DNA from: GCA-2733415 sp049609325
GTDB lineage: Bacteria; Bacteroidota; Bacteroidia; Flavobacteriales; Flavobacteriaceae
Length of the DNA: 64,000 nt
Direction of reading: 5' to 3'
Assembly: GCA_049609325.1 (NCBI GenBank)
Contig: JBMYYK010000003.1
Location: 1-64,000 of the forward strand
Position numbers and translations under genes: made by a program. The notes under the pieces were generated by a model, which saw only the letters and a list, made by a program, of their open reading frames with translations, ran no database searches and was not told where the DNA came from. Below, piece by piece: positions 1-8,342 of the stretch; positions within the stretch are counted from its first letter, which is position 1, and each line of letters opens with the position of its first letter.

Positions 1-143
1 TTACTTAATTGTGTTTTATCAAAATGATCCATTAAGTCATAGTCATCACACGGAAATCCGTTAGAAAGATTATTTTCACAAGGGGTTTGAGAATAGGTTA
101 TAATTGGAAGAAGTAGTAGTAATAAAAAGTAGGTCTTTTTCAT
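1..143 (-). CDS. secreted protein, N-terminal fragment (choice-of-anchor B-like)
   Basis: Reading leftward from ATG at 143 gives 47 codons before the window edge, with no stop, so this is a 5' fragment. The protein opens with a clear signal peptide: Lys-Lys, a leucine-rich core and a cleavage site near Tyr-Ser-Gln at residues 17-19. The mature start has two cysteines and an acidic CDDYDLMDHF stretch. From memory this resembles the mature N-terminus of flavobacterial choice-of-anchor B surface proteins, which often carry a C-terminal type IX secretion signal; that signal would lie outside the window. A TATCTTTA sequence at 176-183 (minus strand), one base off the -7 consensus, could be its promoter. 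The family call is an inference from a short stretch; export is well supported. Confidence 0.6.
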   Translation of the reverse strand, partial: MKKTYFLLLLLLPIITYSQTPCENNLSNGFPCDDYDLMDHFDKTQLS

Positions 144-201
144 AAAAATAAGGTTTAATAAGATTTAAGGGGTTATAAAGATACATAATTAAATATTAAT
201 G

Positions 202-209
202 TATTTTTG
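202..209 (+). promoter_or_regulatory. -7 promoter element of thiL
   Basis: TATTTTTG matches the Bacteroidota TAnnTTTG -7 box exactly. Only four bases separate it from the ATG at 214, so the transcript should begin at or next to the start codon. No convincing -33 TTG is visible. Confidence 0.6.
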
Positions 210-213
210 CGCT

Positions 214-1266
214 ATGATTGAAGACAAAAACCCACAGAGAACGTCACTTGCTGATTTAGGAGAATTTGGTTTAATTAACCATTTAACCCAAAACTTTAAA
301 ATCACACAAAAATCAACAACTAAAGGTATTGGTGATGATGCCGCAGTTTTAGATTTTTCAAATAAAAAAACGTTAGTTTCTACAGATTTATTAGTAGAAG
401 GCATACACTTTGATTTGTCTTATATGCCCTTAAAACACTTAGGGTACAAAGCTGTAATGGTTAATTTGTCTGACATTTACGCCATGAACGCAACTGCCAC
501 TCAAATAACTGTATCTATTGCGGTATCTAACCGTTTCCCTCTGGAAGCTCTAGAAGATTTGTATGAAGGTATACATCTAGCAGCTAATACTTATAACGTT
601 GATGTTGTTGGTGGTGACACGACCTCTTCAAAAACCGGACTTTTAATTAGTGTTACAGCAATTGGAGAGGCTAATGATGCTGATATTGCTTACCGAAATG
701 GCGCTAAAGCCAATGACTTGTTAGTGGTTACCGGAGATATAGGCGCGGCATATTTAGGGTTTCAAATCTTAGAGCGCGAGAAACAAGTGTTTCAAGCTAA
801 TCCTAACAATCAACCAGATTTAGAGCAATATTCATATTTGGTAGAACGTCAGTTAAAACCTGAGGCTCGTAAAGATGTTCCTCAATTATTAAAAGATTTA
901 GACGTAAAACCTACTTCTATGATTGACATTAGTGACGGACTTTCTTCAGAAATCATGCACTTATGCAAACAATCAGAAGTGGGATGTAATCTATATGAAG
1001 ACAAAATTCCGTTAGACCAACAAGTGATTTCTACTTGTGAAGAATTTAATATGGACAGTACAACCATAGCTTTAAGTGGCGGAGAGGACTATGAGTTGCT
1101 ATTTACTGTTTCTCAGGAAGACTACCCGAAAATTAAAGCCAATCCTAACTTTACCGTTATTGGCCATATGACTGATGTTACCGAAGGCATGCATTTAATT
1201 ACTAGAGCAAATGAAAAAATAGAATTAACTGCTCAAGGTTGGAACGCCTTACAAGATGACGAATAA
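214..1266 (+). CDS. thiL: thiamine-monophosphate kinase ThiL
   Basis: This 350-residue protein phosphorylates thiamine monophosphate to thiamine pyrophosphate, the last step of cofactor synthesis, in the cytoplasm. ThiL hallmarks are in order: GIGDDAAVLDF near the N-terminus (metal and ATP binding), STDLLVEGIHF, a VVGGDTTSS loop, SDGLSSEI in the second half and GGEDYELLFT near the C-terminus. Length is normal for the family. An upstream in-frame ATG at 199 exists, but it lies before the -7 box at 202-209, so ATG at 214 is chosen. The gene is a single transcription unit, divergent from the secreted-protein gene to its left and closed by a hairpin at 1294-1323. No TPP riboswitch is visible in the short leader. 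Confidence 0.93.
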   Translation: MIEDKNPQRTSLADLGEFGLINHLTQNFKITQKSTTKGIGDDAAVLDFSNKKTLVSTDLLVEGIHFDLSYMPLKHLGYKAVMVNLSDIYAMNATATQITVSIAVSNRFPLEALEDLYEGIHLAANTYNVDVVGGDTTSSKTGLLISVTAIGEANDADIAYRNGAKANDLLVVTGDIGAAYLGFQILEREKQVFQANPNNQPDLEQYSYLVERQLKPEARKDVPQLLKDLDVKPTSMIDISDGLSSEIMHLCKQSEVGCNLYEDKIPLDQQVISTCEEFNMDSTTIALSGGEDYELLFTVSQEDYPKIKANPNFTVIGHMTDVTEGMHLITRANEKIELTAQGWNALQDDE

Positions 1267-1293
1267 CATTTATAACAAAGACTATTAATGAGT

Positions 1294-1323
1294 AAGGACT
1301 GTTTTGTTAAACGGTCCTTTTTA
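1294..1323. terminator. terminator between thiL and HD hydrolase
   Basis: A 9-bp stem (AAGGACTGT with ACGGTCCTT, one G-T pair) with an 8-base loop is followed by TTT. It lies between convergent genes and touches the stop codon of the minus-strand gene. Confidence 0.7.
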
Positions 1324-1974
1324 TTTTTCGCCATTCCACTCCTTATAAAATTGCTCTAAAAACTGTTTCATATAATTGTGGCGCTCTTGGGCTAAACTTA
1401 ACCCTGTTTTTGTATTCATCTTATCTTTTAACAATAGCAACTTCTCATAAAAGTGATTGATTGTTGGTGCCGTAGACGCTTTATACTCTTCTTTGGTCAT
1501 GTGTATATTTGGCGCTATACTAGGATTGTAAATCGCTCTATTTTTAAAACCTCCGTAATTAAATGTTCGGGCAATACCAATTGCCCCTAGAGCATCTAAC
1601 CTATCGGCATCTTGAACAACATCCAGCTCTTTAGATGAAAAGGTTCTAGCTTCTTTTCCGCCTTTAAAGGACACATTATTGATAATTTGTACCACATGAA
1701 CAATAACGTCTTCTGCAACATCTTCAGATTTTAAAAACTCCGAAGCCATTTTCGGCCCTATAGATTCATCACCATTATGAAATTTGGAATCGGCTATATC
1801 ATGTAATAACGCCCCCAAAGCAACTACAAAATCATTAACCGATTCATGCTTTGCTATCAAAAGTGCGTTTCTATATACACGTTCTATATGAAACCAATCA
1901 TGTCCACCTTCAGCATCTTGCAACGTGTTTTTAACAAACACTATAGTGTTATCAATTATTTGCTGTGAATTCAT
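1321..1974 (-). CDS. HD-domain phosphohydrolase
   Basis: 217 residues of the HD superfamily, metal-dependent phosphohydrolases of the YedJ/YpgQ type. The metal-binding set is visible: H25-D26 and H29 in GHDWFHIERV, the HD doublet in ALLHDIADSKF near residue 60, and a distal Asp in QDADRLDALGAIG. The fold and likely metal chemistry are clear, but the substrate is not; relatives act on nucleotides. The gene is convergent with thiL and follows the bacilliredoxin gene on the same strand, separated from it by a strong hairpin, so it probably has its own promoter. Confidence 0.8.
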   Translation of the reverse strand: MNSQQIIDNTIVFVKNTLQDAEGGHDWFHIERVYRNALLIAKHESVNDFVVALGALLHDIADSKFHNGDESIGPKMASEFLKSEDVAEDVIVHVVQIINNVSFKGGKEARTFSSKELDVVQDADRLDALGAIGIARTFNYGGFKNRAIYNPSIAPNIHMTKEEYKASTAPTINHFYEKLLLLKDKMNTKTGLSLAQERHNYMKQFLEQFYKEWNGEK

Positions 1975-2000
1975 TTATAAAGGATTAGTTATTATCATCA

Positions 2001-2041
2001 AAAAACCACTAACACCTATTAAAAAAGTGTTAGTGGTTTTT
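2001..2041. terminator. strong bidirectional terminator after bacilliredoxin gene
   Basis: Perfect 15-bp inverted repeat AAAAACCACTAACAC / GTGTTAGTGGTTTTT with an 11-base loop. A and T tracts at both ends allow use on either strand; it closes the minus-strand bacilliredoxin transcript. Confidence 0.8.
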
Positions 2042-2063
2042 ATACTATAGGTCGCAATGCGAC

Positions 2064-2474
2064 TTAGCAAAACTCGTTATAAGCGTCTTTTAAATTTTCC
2101 GCAATCATATCTGCTGGTCGTCCTTCAATATGATGACGCTCTAACATGTGCACCAATTCTCCGTCTTTAAACAATGCCATGCAAGGTGATGATGGCGGAA
2201 AAGGCATCATGTGATTACGCGCTTCATTAACAGCGTCTTTATCTACTCCTGCAAAAACGGTTACCAAATTAGCTGGTTTCTTTGCATTGTCTAATGACAT
2301 TTTTGCACCTGGTCTCGCATTTCTTGCCGCGCAACCACATACTGAATTTACAACTACTAATGTTGTACCTTCTTTTGCTAATACAGCTTTAACAGCTTCT
2401 GCCGTTTGAGCTTCTTCAAAACCAAATGACGTTAACTCTTCACGCATTGGTTGTACTAATTCTGCTGGATACAT
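2064..2474 (-). CDS. BrxA/BrxB family bacilliredoxin
   Basis: 136 residues, full length for the YphP/YqiW (DUF1094) family of thioredoxin-fold disulfide isomerases that remove bacillithiol or similar caps from oxidised proteins. The family's CGC redox motif is at residues 46-48 (VVNSVCGCAARNARPG). The start MYPAELVQPMR is the canonical family start. In Bacteroidota this protein is widespread; whether bacillithiol itself is the thiol partner here cannot be told from this window. The gene appears monocistronic: a -7 box (2512-2519, minus strand) lies about 38 bases upstream and a strong hairpin (2001-2041) follows. Confidence 0.88.
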   Translation of the reverse strand: MYPAELVQPMREELTSFGFEEAQTAEAVKAVLAKEGTTLVVVNSVCGCAARNARPGAKMSLDNAKKPANLVTVFAGVDKDAVNEARNHMMPFPPSSPCMALFKDGELVHMLERHHIEGRPADMIAENLKDAYNEFC

Positions 2475-2511
2475 ATGATATAATCTTTAGATTTATTATT
2501 CTTTTGAAGTG

Positions 2512-2519
2512 CAAAAATA
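2512..2519 (-). promoter_or_regulatory. -7 promoter element of bacilliredoxin gene
   Basis: TATTTTTG on the minus strand is an exact TAnnTTTG match about 38 bases before the ATG. No clear -33 element is seen. Confidence 0.5.
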
Positions 2520-2565
2520 CGCAAAAATTAATGATGCTATGCTAAATAAAACTTAAATAACAACG

Positions 2566-2593
2566 TTGAAAGTGTTGAATTCAAGTATATTTG
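2566..2593 (+). promoter_or_regulatory. promoter of TerB/DnaJ gene
   Basis: A TTG (-33, 2566-2568) and an exact TATATTTG -7 box (2586-2593) are separated by 17 bases, the expected Bacteroidota spacing. The ATG follows 19 bases downstream. Confidence 0.6.
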
Positions 2594-2612
2594 AAACTTA
2601 AGCATTTAAAAA

Positions 2613-3398
2613 ATGGGATTTGCAAAATTTGTTGGTGCTGGATTAGGATGGACTGTTGGTGGACCAATTGGCGGTATGCTGGGGTTTGCTTTCGGAAGCC
2701 TTATCGATGGGTTTCACCAAGCTGACGCCAAGCAATTTAAAAAAGAACAAGCCGAAAAACGTCAAAGCACCAAACCTGGTGATTTTGAAGTTAGCTTGTT
2801 AATACTATCTGCCCTTGTTATTAAAGCTGATAACAAAATTGACCAACGCGAACTAGACTATGTTCGCACACACTTTGTAAGTTTATTTGGAAAAGAAAAA
2901 GCCAATAATGCGTTTAAAATATTCAATGAAATTATAAAAAATAACACGGTATCTACCAGAAGGGTTTGTATGCAAATACAACAGCATATGGATCACCCTT
3001 CACGCTTACAATTGTTACATTACCTGTTTGGCATAGCGGCTTCAGATGACTATGTGAGCACTCAAGAAATTACAGAATTGCGTAAAATAGCTGGATATTT
3101 ACACATCAGCCGACGTGATTATGATGCTATAGAAGCTATGTTTTCGGGATATAACCAGCAATCTCATCATCAAAAAGCTAACTTTGACACTTTCAATATT
3201 GAAAGCGCGTACAAAATCTTGAATGTTGATGAATCTGCTACTAATGACGATATCAAAAAAGCATATAGACGAATGGCGAAAAAACACCATCCGGATAAAA
3301 TTCAACATTTAGGCGAAACCCATGCCAAAGCTGCAGAAGAAAAGTTCAAAAAAATTAAAGACGCCTACGAGCAGTTGCAAACCGAACGAAATTTTTAA
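2613..3398 (+). CDS. TerB and DnaJ domain protein (DjlA-like)
   Basis: 261 residues. The N-terminus (about 1-32) is glycine-rich and hydrophobic, as in DjlA-type proteins whose first segment sits in the membrane. Residues about 55-165 form a TerB-like helical domain (LLILSALVIKADNKIDQREL). Residues about 197-258 are a J domain with HPD at 226-228, the motif that stimulates DnaK ATPase. The order anchor-TerB-J is that of DjlA co-chaperones, so it probably recruits DnaK to the inner membrane face. The gene has a good promoter at 2566-2593. A weak hairpin follows it before the flippase gene, so some read-through into the envelope operon is possible. Confidence 0.85.
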   Translation: MGFAKFVGAGLGWTVGGPIGGMLGFAFGSLIDGFHQADAKQFKKEQAEKRQSTKPGDFEVSLLILSALVIKADNKIDQRELDYVRTHFVSLFGKEKANNAFKIFNEIIKNNTVSTRRVCMQIQQHMDHPSRLQLLHYLFGIAASDDYVSTQEITELRKIAGYLHISRRDYDAIEAMFSGYNQQSHHQKANFDTFNIESAYKILNVDESATNDDIKKAYRRMAKKHHPDKIQHLGETHAKAAEEKFKKIKDAYEQLQTERNF

Positions 3399-3417
3399 GT
3401 TTTGTTAAACTAAAACA

Positions 3418-3445
3418 AAACCCTACTTTTAGGGTTTAAATTTTT
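3418..3445 (+). terminator. weak terminator-like hairpin before flippase gene
   Basis: A 7-bp stem AAACCCT / AGGGTTT with a 6-base loop, then three A and five T. The T run is displaced, so termination may be partial. Confidence 0.4.
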
Positions 3446-3453
3446 ACAGACCA

Positions 3454-4881
3454 TTGAGCGTACTACAACGTTTTTTTAAAGATACCATCATTTACGGTTT
3501 AGCAATTGTTTTACCAAGGCTCATTAATTTTCTACTCACAAGATTATATACCGATGTGTTGCCAAATGAAAGTTTTTCAACCAACACTGTATTTTATGTG
3601 TATGCCGCATTTTTTAATGTGCTTTTTACATACGGAATGGAAACCGCTTTTTTTAGATTTTTTAGTAAACACGAACATAAAAACAAAGTACTCTCAACAG
3701 CATTAATTACAGTTACTACATCTACTTGTATAATTGGCTTAGGCTTATTTTTAGGCGCTAATCAACTCGCCAACCTTATGTCTATTGACTTACTGTCCTA
3801 CCGAATTTTAATTAGTATCACACTCATAGAAACACTAATTGTTATCCCTTTTGCGTATTTACGTGTTACGGGGCAACCTATAAAATTTGCCATCATAAAA
3901 TTAGCCAATGTATTCATCATCGTTGGTTTAAATATATTATTACTCTCAAAAAACTACCAGTTAGAAGTATTGCGTAACTTGTTTAACGTTCCTAATGACG
4001 TGGTATACATTTTCATTGCCAATCTTATTGCCAGCATATGTATACTATTAGTAATGCTACCATATTTTTTCAAAACCAAACTACAGTTTGATAGAACCAT
4101 TTTCAAAGATTTATTACGCTATGGCTGGCCTATAATGGTGGCTGGTATTGCCTTTGTTATTAATGAAAATTTTGACAAATGGGTGTTAGATAGCCAAGAT
4201 AAGTTTGTAAATGGTGCTTATAGCGCTTGTTATAAAATTGCGGTGTTTATGACACTTTTTGTTACTGCGTTTAAAATGGGGGCAGAACCCTTTTTTTTCA
4301 ATCACGCAAAATCAGAAAATGCTAAAGAAAATTACGCAACCATATTAAAATATTTTACCATTGTTGGCGCCATCGGCTTACTAAGTATTACCGTTTATAT
4401 TGATGTTATTAAAGGCTTAATTATTAAGAATGACAGCTACCTCTTAGCCTTAGACATCGTACCAATTATACTACTTGCCAACTTATGTTTAGGCATTTAC
4501 CACAACTTGTCTATTTGGTATAAACTAACTGATAAAACCCAATATGGTATGTACATTTCTGTATTAGGCGCAATAATCACTATAAGTATTATTGTAGGCT
4601 TTAGTCCAAAATACGGTTTCATAGCTTGTGCCTATGCTACCTTATGTGCTTACGCAAGTATGATGCTTATTTCTTATTTTTTAGGACGACAACACTACAA
4701 TGTACCCTATCAAATAAAACGCATAGGATTGTATTTAGGATTATCTTCATTATTAACATATTTAGCCTTCTATCAATTTGACAGAAACATTTATATAGGA
4801 ACACTATTTTTAATCGTATTTTTAAGTCTTGTAGTCCTTTTGGAAAAAAATGAACTCAAGCAATTATTGAAACAACATTAG
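3454..4881 (+). CDS. oligosaccharide flippase family membrane protein
   Basis: 475 residues, almost entirely hydrophobic, with about 12-14 predicted membrane segments and no signal peptide. It looks like a MATE/Wzx-type polysaccharide or lipid-linked oligosaccharide flippase. No ATG exists near the 5' end; TTG at 3454 (MSVLQRFFKD) is the best start, because the next in-frame ATG would remove the first membrane helices. The dut gene follows after only 2 bases and a sugar nucleotidyltransferase next, so the three are probably cotranscribed. The substrate is unknown; the neighbouring nucleotidyltransferase suggests a surface glycan or lipid-linked sugar. Confidence 0.82.
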   Translation: MSVLQRFFKDTIIYGLAIVLPRLINFLLTRLYTDVLPNESFSTNTVFYVYAAFFNVLFTYGMETAFFRFFSKHEHKNKVLSTALITVTTSTCIIGLGLFLGANQLANLMSIDLLSYRILISITLIETLIVIPFAYLRVTGQPIKFAIIKLANVFIIVGLNILLLSKNYQLEVLRNLFNVPNDVVYIFIANLIASICILLVMLPYFFKTKLQFDRTIFKDLLRYGWPIMVAGIAFVINENFDKWVLDSQDKFVNGAYSACYKIAVFMTLFVTAFKMGAEPFFFNHAKSENAKENYATILKYFTIVGAIGLLSITVYIDVIKGLIIKNDSYLLALDIVPIILLANLCLGIYHNLSIWYKLTDKTQYGMYISVLGAIITISIIVGFSPKYGFIACAYATLCAYASMMLISYFLGRQHYNVPYQIKRIGLYLGLSSLLTYLAFYQFDRNIYIGTLFLIVFLSLVVLLEKNELKQLLKQH

Positions 4882-4883
4882 TT

Positions 4884-5318
4884 ATGACTATAAACATCAT
4901 TAACAAATCGGCACACGCCTTACCGCATTATGAAACTCTAGCATCTGCTGGTATGGACTTACGTGCAAACATCGATGCTCCAATCACCTTAAAACCTTTA
5001 GAACGCACAATTGTAAAAACCGGATTATTTATAGAATTACCTATTGGTTATGAAGCTCAAGTACGCCCAAGAAGTGGTTTGGCTGCCAAAAAAGGAATTA
5101 CTGTTTTAAACGCTCCTGGTACAATTGATGCTGATTATAGAGGTGAAATAGGCGTGATTCTTGTTAACTTATCTCAAGACGACTTTACTATTGAAAATGG
5201 CGAACGTGTTGCGCAATTAATTATTGCCAAACACGAACGCGCAGAATGGGTAGAAGTGCAAGAATTATCTGAAACCGCAAGAGGAGAAGGCGGATTTGGA
5301 AGTACAGGCGTAAAATAA
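4884..5318 (+). CDS. dut: dUTP diphosphatase
   Basis: 144 residues, normal for trimeric dUTPase, which hydrolyses dUTP to dUMP and keeps uracil out of DNA. All five conserved motifs are visible: AGMDLRA (22-28), RPRSGLA (61-67), GTIDADYRG (79-87, with the catalytic Asp), GERVAQL (106-112) and the C-terminal GGFGSTG (136-142) that closes over the nucleotide. It lies 2 bases after the flippase gene, so translational coupling is likely. Sitting inside an envelope gene set is a conserved oddity of this family of bacteria rather than a functional link I can show. Confidence 0.96.
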   Translation: MTINIINKSAHALPHYETLASAGMDLRANIDAPITLKPLERTIVKTGLFIELPIGYEAQVRPRSGLAAKKGITVLNAPGTIDADYRGEIGVILVNLSQDDFTIENGERVAQLIIAKHERAEWVEVQELSETARGEGGFGSTGVK

Positions 5319-5357
5319 ATTTTAACAAACAAAACAACCGTTTTAACGGATTTACAT

Positions 5358-6374
5358 ATGAAAATAATAGTACCAATGGCGGGAAGAGGTTCTCGTTTAA
5401 GACCACACAGTTTAACCGTACCAAAACCATTAATTCCTATTGCAGGCACACCAATTGTACATCGATTAGTAAGTGATATTGCTAAAATATTAAATGAACC
5501 TATTGATGAGGTGGCATTCATTTTAGGCGACCCTGCATTTTTTGGAGATGATGTGGTCACAAGTTTAACAGAACTTGCTACAAGCTTAGGCGCAAAGGCG
5601 TCTATTTACCGTCAAGATGAACCTTTAGGAACTGGTCACGCTATTATGTGTGCAGAACCTTCATTGTCTGGGCCAGCAGTAGTTGCATATGCTGATACTT
5701 TAATTAGAGCCTCGTTTAATTTAGATCAAAATGCAGATGCTGTAATTTGGACAAAAGAAGTAGAGCATCCAGAAGCATATGGTGTAGTAAAACTAAACGA
5801 TAATAATGAAATTACTGAATTAGTAGAAAAGCCAGAAACTTTTATATCTAACCAAGCCGTAATTGGTATTTATTACTTTAAAGATGTGGAAGTTTTAAAA
5901 AATGAATTGCAACACGTTTTAGACAACAACATCATCAATGGAGGAGAATACCAAATTAACGACGGTATTAAAGGGATGATGGCAAAAGGGAAAACATTTG
6001 TTACCGGAACTGTTGACGAATGGATGGATTGCGGAAACAAAGACGTTGCAATTGACACTAATACCAGAATGCTAAACTTTTTAACTTCAGATGGCGAGCA
6101 ATTAATCTCTGAAACGCTTAAAAATGACAATTCTACCATTATTGAACCGTGTTGTATTGGTGATAATGTAGTACTTAAAAACTGTACTGTTGGGCCTAAT
6201 GTATCTATTGGAAACAACACTGTTTTAGAAAACGTGACTATTAAAGATTCGTTAATTCAAACCAATTCTGTAATTAAAAACGCTATTTTAGACCAAGCCA
6301 TGATTGGTAATCACGTGAAATACAACGGTGAATTTACTAAAATTAGTATTGGTGATTATACTGTAATAGAATAG
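5358..6374 (+). CDS. sugar-phosphate nucleotidyltransferase
   Basis: 338 residues. Residues 1 to about 235 form the nucleotidyltransferase domain, with the signature GRGSRLRPHSL-TVPKPLIPIAG at about 8-30 and a GTGHAI loop that positions the nucleotide. Residues about 250-338 carry isoleucine- and valine-rich hexapeptide-like repeats, a left-handed beta-helix tail as in GlmU or glucose-1-phosphate thymidylyltransferase relatives. It should make an NDP-sugar from NTP and a sugar-1-phosphate; which sugar cannot be told. It follows dut by 39 bases in the same direction and is probably in the flippase-dut operon, supplying activated sugar for envelope glycans. Confidence 0.86.
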   Translation: MKIIVPMAGRGSRLRPHSLTVPKPLIPIAGTPIVHRLVSDIAKILNEPIDEVAFILGDPAFFGDDVVTSLTELATSLGAKASIYRQDEPLGTGHAIMCAEPSLSGPAVVAYADTLIRASFNLDQNADAVIWTKEVEHPEAYGVVKLNDNNEITELVEKPETFISNQAVIGIYYFKDVEVLKNELQHVLDNNIINGGEYQINDGIKGMMAKGKTFVTGTVDEWMDCGNKDVAIDTNTRMLNFLTSDGEQLISETLKNDNSTIIEPCCIGDNVVLKNCTVGPNVSIGNNTVLENVTIKDSLIQTNSVIKNAILDQAMIGNHVKYNGEFTKISIGDYTVIE

Positions 6375-6442
6375 TTGTTTATTTTATCTTTTAAAAAGCA
6401 TTACACATATTTAAAAAACTGGTTTAAATCCATATAAATTAG

Positions 6443-7036
6443 ATGAGAAAATTTTTTTCAATTATTACAATTGTATGTTTATTCTTTCTAGAGGGAAATG
6501 CTCAAGAATATATATCTGAATGGGATAATGAAACATATAAAAAAATGAGTGTGACCCTTAACGATGGAACTGTTTTAAACGGATTTGGAAAAGTTGCTTT
6601 AGTTGAGGTTGATGATCTTCTTTATTTTAAAAACAATAAAACGGAAGGAAATACTTTATACAATTTTAATGATATTAAATATTTAAAAATTAAAGTTAAT
6701 GATGTTGATAGAACTTTTGAGTATAAGACGTTTAATGGAGAATGGTCAAAGCTGGTTGAAAAAATAATTGTTGGTAAAGTTATTCTTTATCAAGGGTATT
6801 ATGATTTAACTTCTACAGATGCTAAGAGAGTATATTATCTTTCTAAAGAAGGTGACGATTCAATTACATCGATAAAAGCAGGTGACACTTACAATCGTTC
6901 TATTCAAGGAAAATTATACAGTTTTATGCGTGATTGTCCTAGTCTTAAGAAAAAAATTATGTCTAAGTATTTTAAACGCTACGGAGTTAAAGACATTGTT
7001 AACTTTTACAATAACAGTTGTATGAGTAAAAAGTAA
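6443..7036 (+). CDS. secreted protein of unknown function
   Basis: 197 residues. A signal peptide covers about residues 1-20 (basic start, hydrophobic core, cut after Gly-Asn-Ala). The mature part is a small, lysine- and aspartate-rich globular protein with alternating strand-like segments (YKKMSVTLNDGTVLNGFGKV) and two late cysteines (DCPSL near 170, NSCMSKK at the end) that could form a disulfide. I do not recognise the family. It sits between the nucleotidyltransferase and a TPR gene, where I recall relatives having no gene, so it may be an insertion. The TPR gene follows after 9 bases, so cotranscription is likely. Function not assigned. Confidence 0.7.
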   Translation: MRKFFSIITIVCLFFLEGNAQEYISEWDNETYKKMSVTLNDGTVLNGFGKVALVEVDDLLYFKNNKTEGNTLYNFNDIKYLKIKVNDVDRTFEYKTFNGEWSKLVEKIIVGKVILYQGYYDLTSTDAKRVYYLSKEGDDSITSIKAGDTYNRSIQGKLYSFMRDCPSLKKKIMSKYFKRYGVKDIVNFYNNSCMSKK

Positions 7037-7045
7037 ATTTCTCCT

Positions 7046-8341
7046 ATGAAACACATTCTATACATACTCATCTCACTTTTAAGCTTATTTACCATACAAG
7101 CTCAAGACCAACGTGAAGATGATTTAGGTGATGTTTCAGACGCATTTCAAACCACCTTTTTTGAGGCTCTACAGCAAAAAGGGATTGAAAACTATGATAA
7201 AGCCATCAACTTACTCATAGAATGTAGAGAGTTAGAACCCGAAAATGCCGCTGTATATTTTGAATTAGGAAAAAATTACTTTGAACTTGATCAATTTCAA
7301 TTGGCAGAAGAAGCGCTCTTAAAAGCTCATTCTCTTAAACCAAAAAACCGTTGGGTTTTAGAAGAATTGTACCATTTATACCGCTATCAGAAAAAAAACA
7401 AACAAACTATTGGGATATTAACTCAACTGAATTCAATTACTAACACCTATTCAGATGAGTTGATATCATCGTATTACAACAACAAACAATACGAGAAAGC
7501 CATCGCTTTAATCGAGGAGTATGACAACAAATATGGCATCAGTAGCAAACGTGAACAATTACGATACGCTATATATAATCGCACACAAAATCATAAAGGG
7601 CTAATCAATTATATTGAGCAAAAAATTAGCACAGCTTCAGAAGAAGATTACGTGAAATTGATTTACGCGTATCTTAAACTAAGAAAATTAAATAACGGAT
7701 TTGAAACCGCTCAACGTTTTGCCAAAGCTTATCCAAAATCGGACTTCCCTCATTTATCATTATATAAGTTTTACATTTCAAAAAACAATACTCAAAAAGC
7801 TATTGAGGCCATGCATATTGTATTGAATAGCACTGTGATAAATGATAATGATAAATATAAATTATTACACGATTTTTTACAATACACTAAGCAGCATTTA
7901 GAGCTATTACCTGAATTAGAAACCGCTACAAAATTATATCCTAATAGCGCTATTATTGGGCAATTAGCACTACTTTCTAATGATTCAGAAAAATCATCAG
8001 AACACGTTACAAACGCCATTAAAAACTCCTCAAATAGTTTTGACGATTTAAAACTTATTGGCGAGTTATTATTGAAAGAACATAACTATACCGATGCGTT
8101 AGCACACAGTATAAAAGCTTTAGAACTATACCCAGCGCAGCCTGTTTTTTATTTACAACAAGCAAAAGCTTACAACAACACTCACAAACCAAAAATGGCC
8201 TTGGAAAGTTTAGAGTTTGGACTAGAGTATTTAATTGACAACCCTAAACTAGAAAAAGAATTTTATCTTGAATTGGCAAAATCTTATGGATTGTTAAATG
8301 ATGAAAAAAACAAGCAAATCTACCTCAAAAAAGCCAAGTAA
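7046..8341 (+). CDS. secreted tetratricopeptide-repeat protein
   Basis: 431 residues with a signal peptide (about 1-19, cut after Ile-Gln-Ala). Several TPR units are visible: residues about 37-110 (NYDKAINLLIECRELEPENA, then YFELDQFQLAEEALLKAHSL) and again about 345-420 (NYTDALAHSIKALELYPAQP). It is probably periplasmic and acts as a protein-protein scaffold. It is translationally linked to the DUF4292 lipoprotein gene (one base between stop and ATG), which in turn overlaps the EnvC-like gene. This points to a shared envelope role, but no direct activity can be assigned. Confidence 0.85.
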   Translation: MKHILYILISLLSLFTIQAQDQREDDLGDVSDAFQTTFFEALQQKGIENYDKAINLLIECRELEPENAAVYFELGKNYFELDQFQLAEEALLKAHSLKPKNRWVLEELYHLYRYQKKNKQTIGILTQLNSITNTYSDELISSYYNNKQYEKAIALIEEYDNKYGISSKREQLRYAIYNRTQNHKGLINYIEQKISTASEEDYVKLIYAYLKLRKLNNGFETAQRFAKAYPKSDFPHLSLYKFYISKNNTQKAIEAMHIVLNSTVINDNDKYKLLHDFLQYTKQHLELLPELETATKLYPNSAIIGQLALLSNDSEKSSEHVTNAIKNSSNSFDDLKLIGELLLKEHNYTDALAHSIKALELYPAQPVFYLQQAKAYNNTHKPKMALESLEFGLEYLIDNPKLEKEFYLELAKSYGLLNDEKNKQIYLKKAK

Positions 8342-8342
8342 T

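Noticed and set aside
5336..5350. AACCGTTTTAACGG hairpin between dut and the nucleotidyltransferase gene
   Set aside because: Only 4-5 bp with no T-run; too weak to be called a terminator.
6310..6324. TCACGTGA within the nucleotidyltransferase gene, similar to a parS core
   Set aside because: The outer bases do not match the consensus and it is far from the mnmG cluster.
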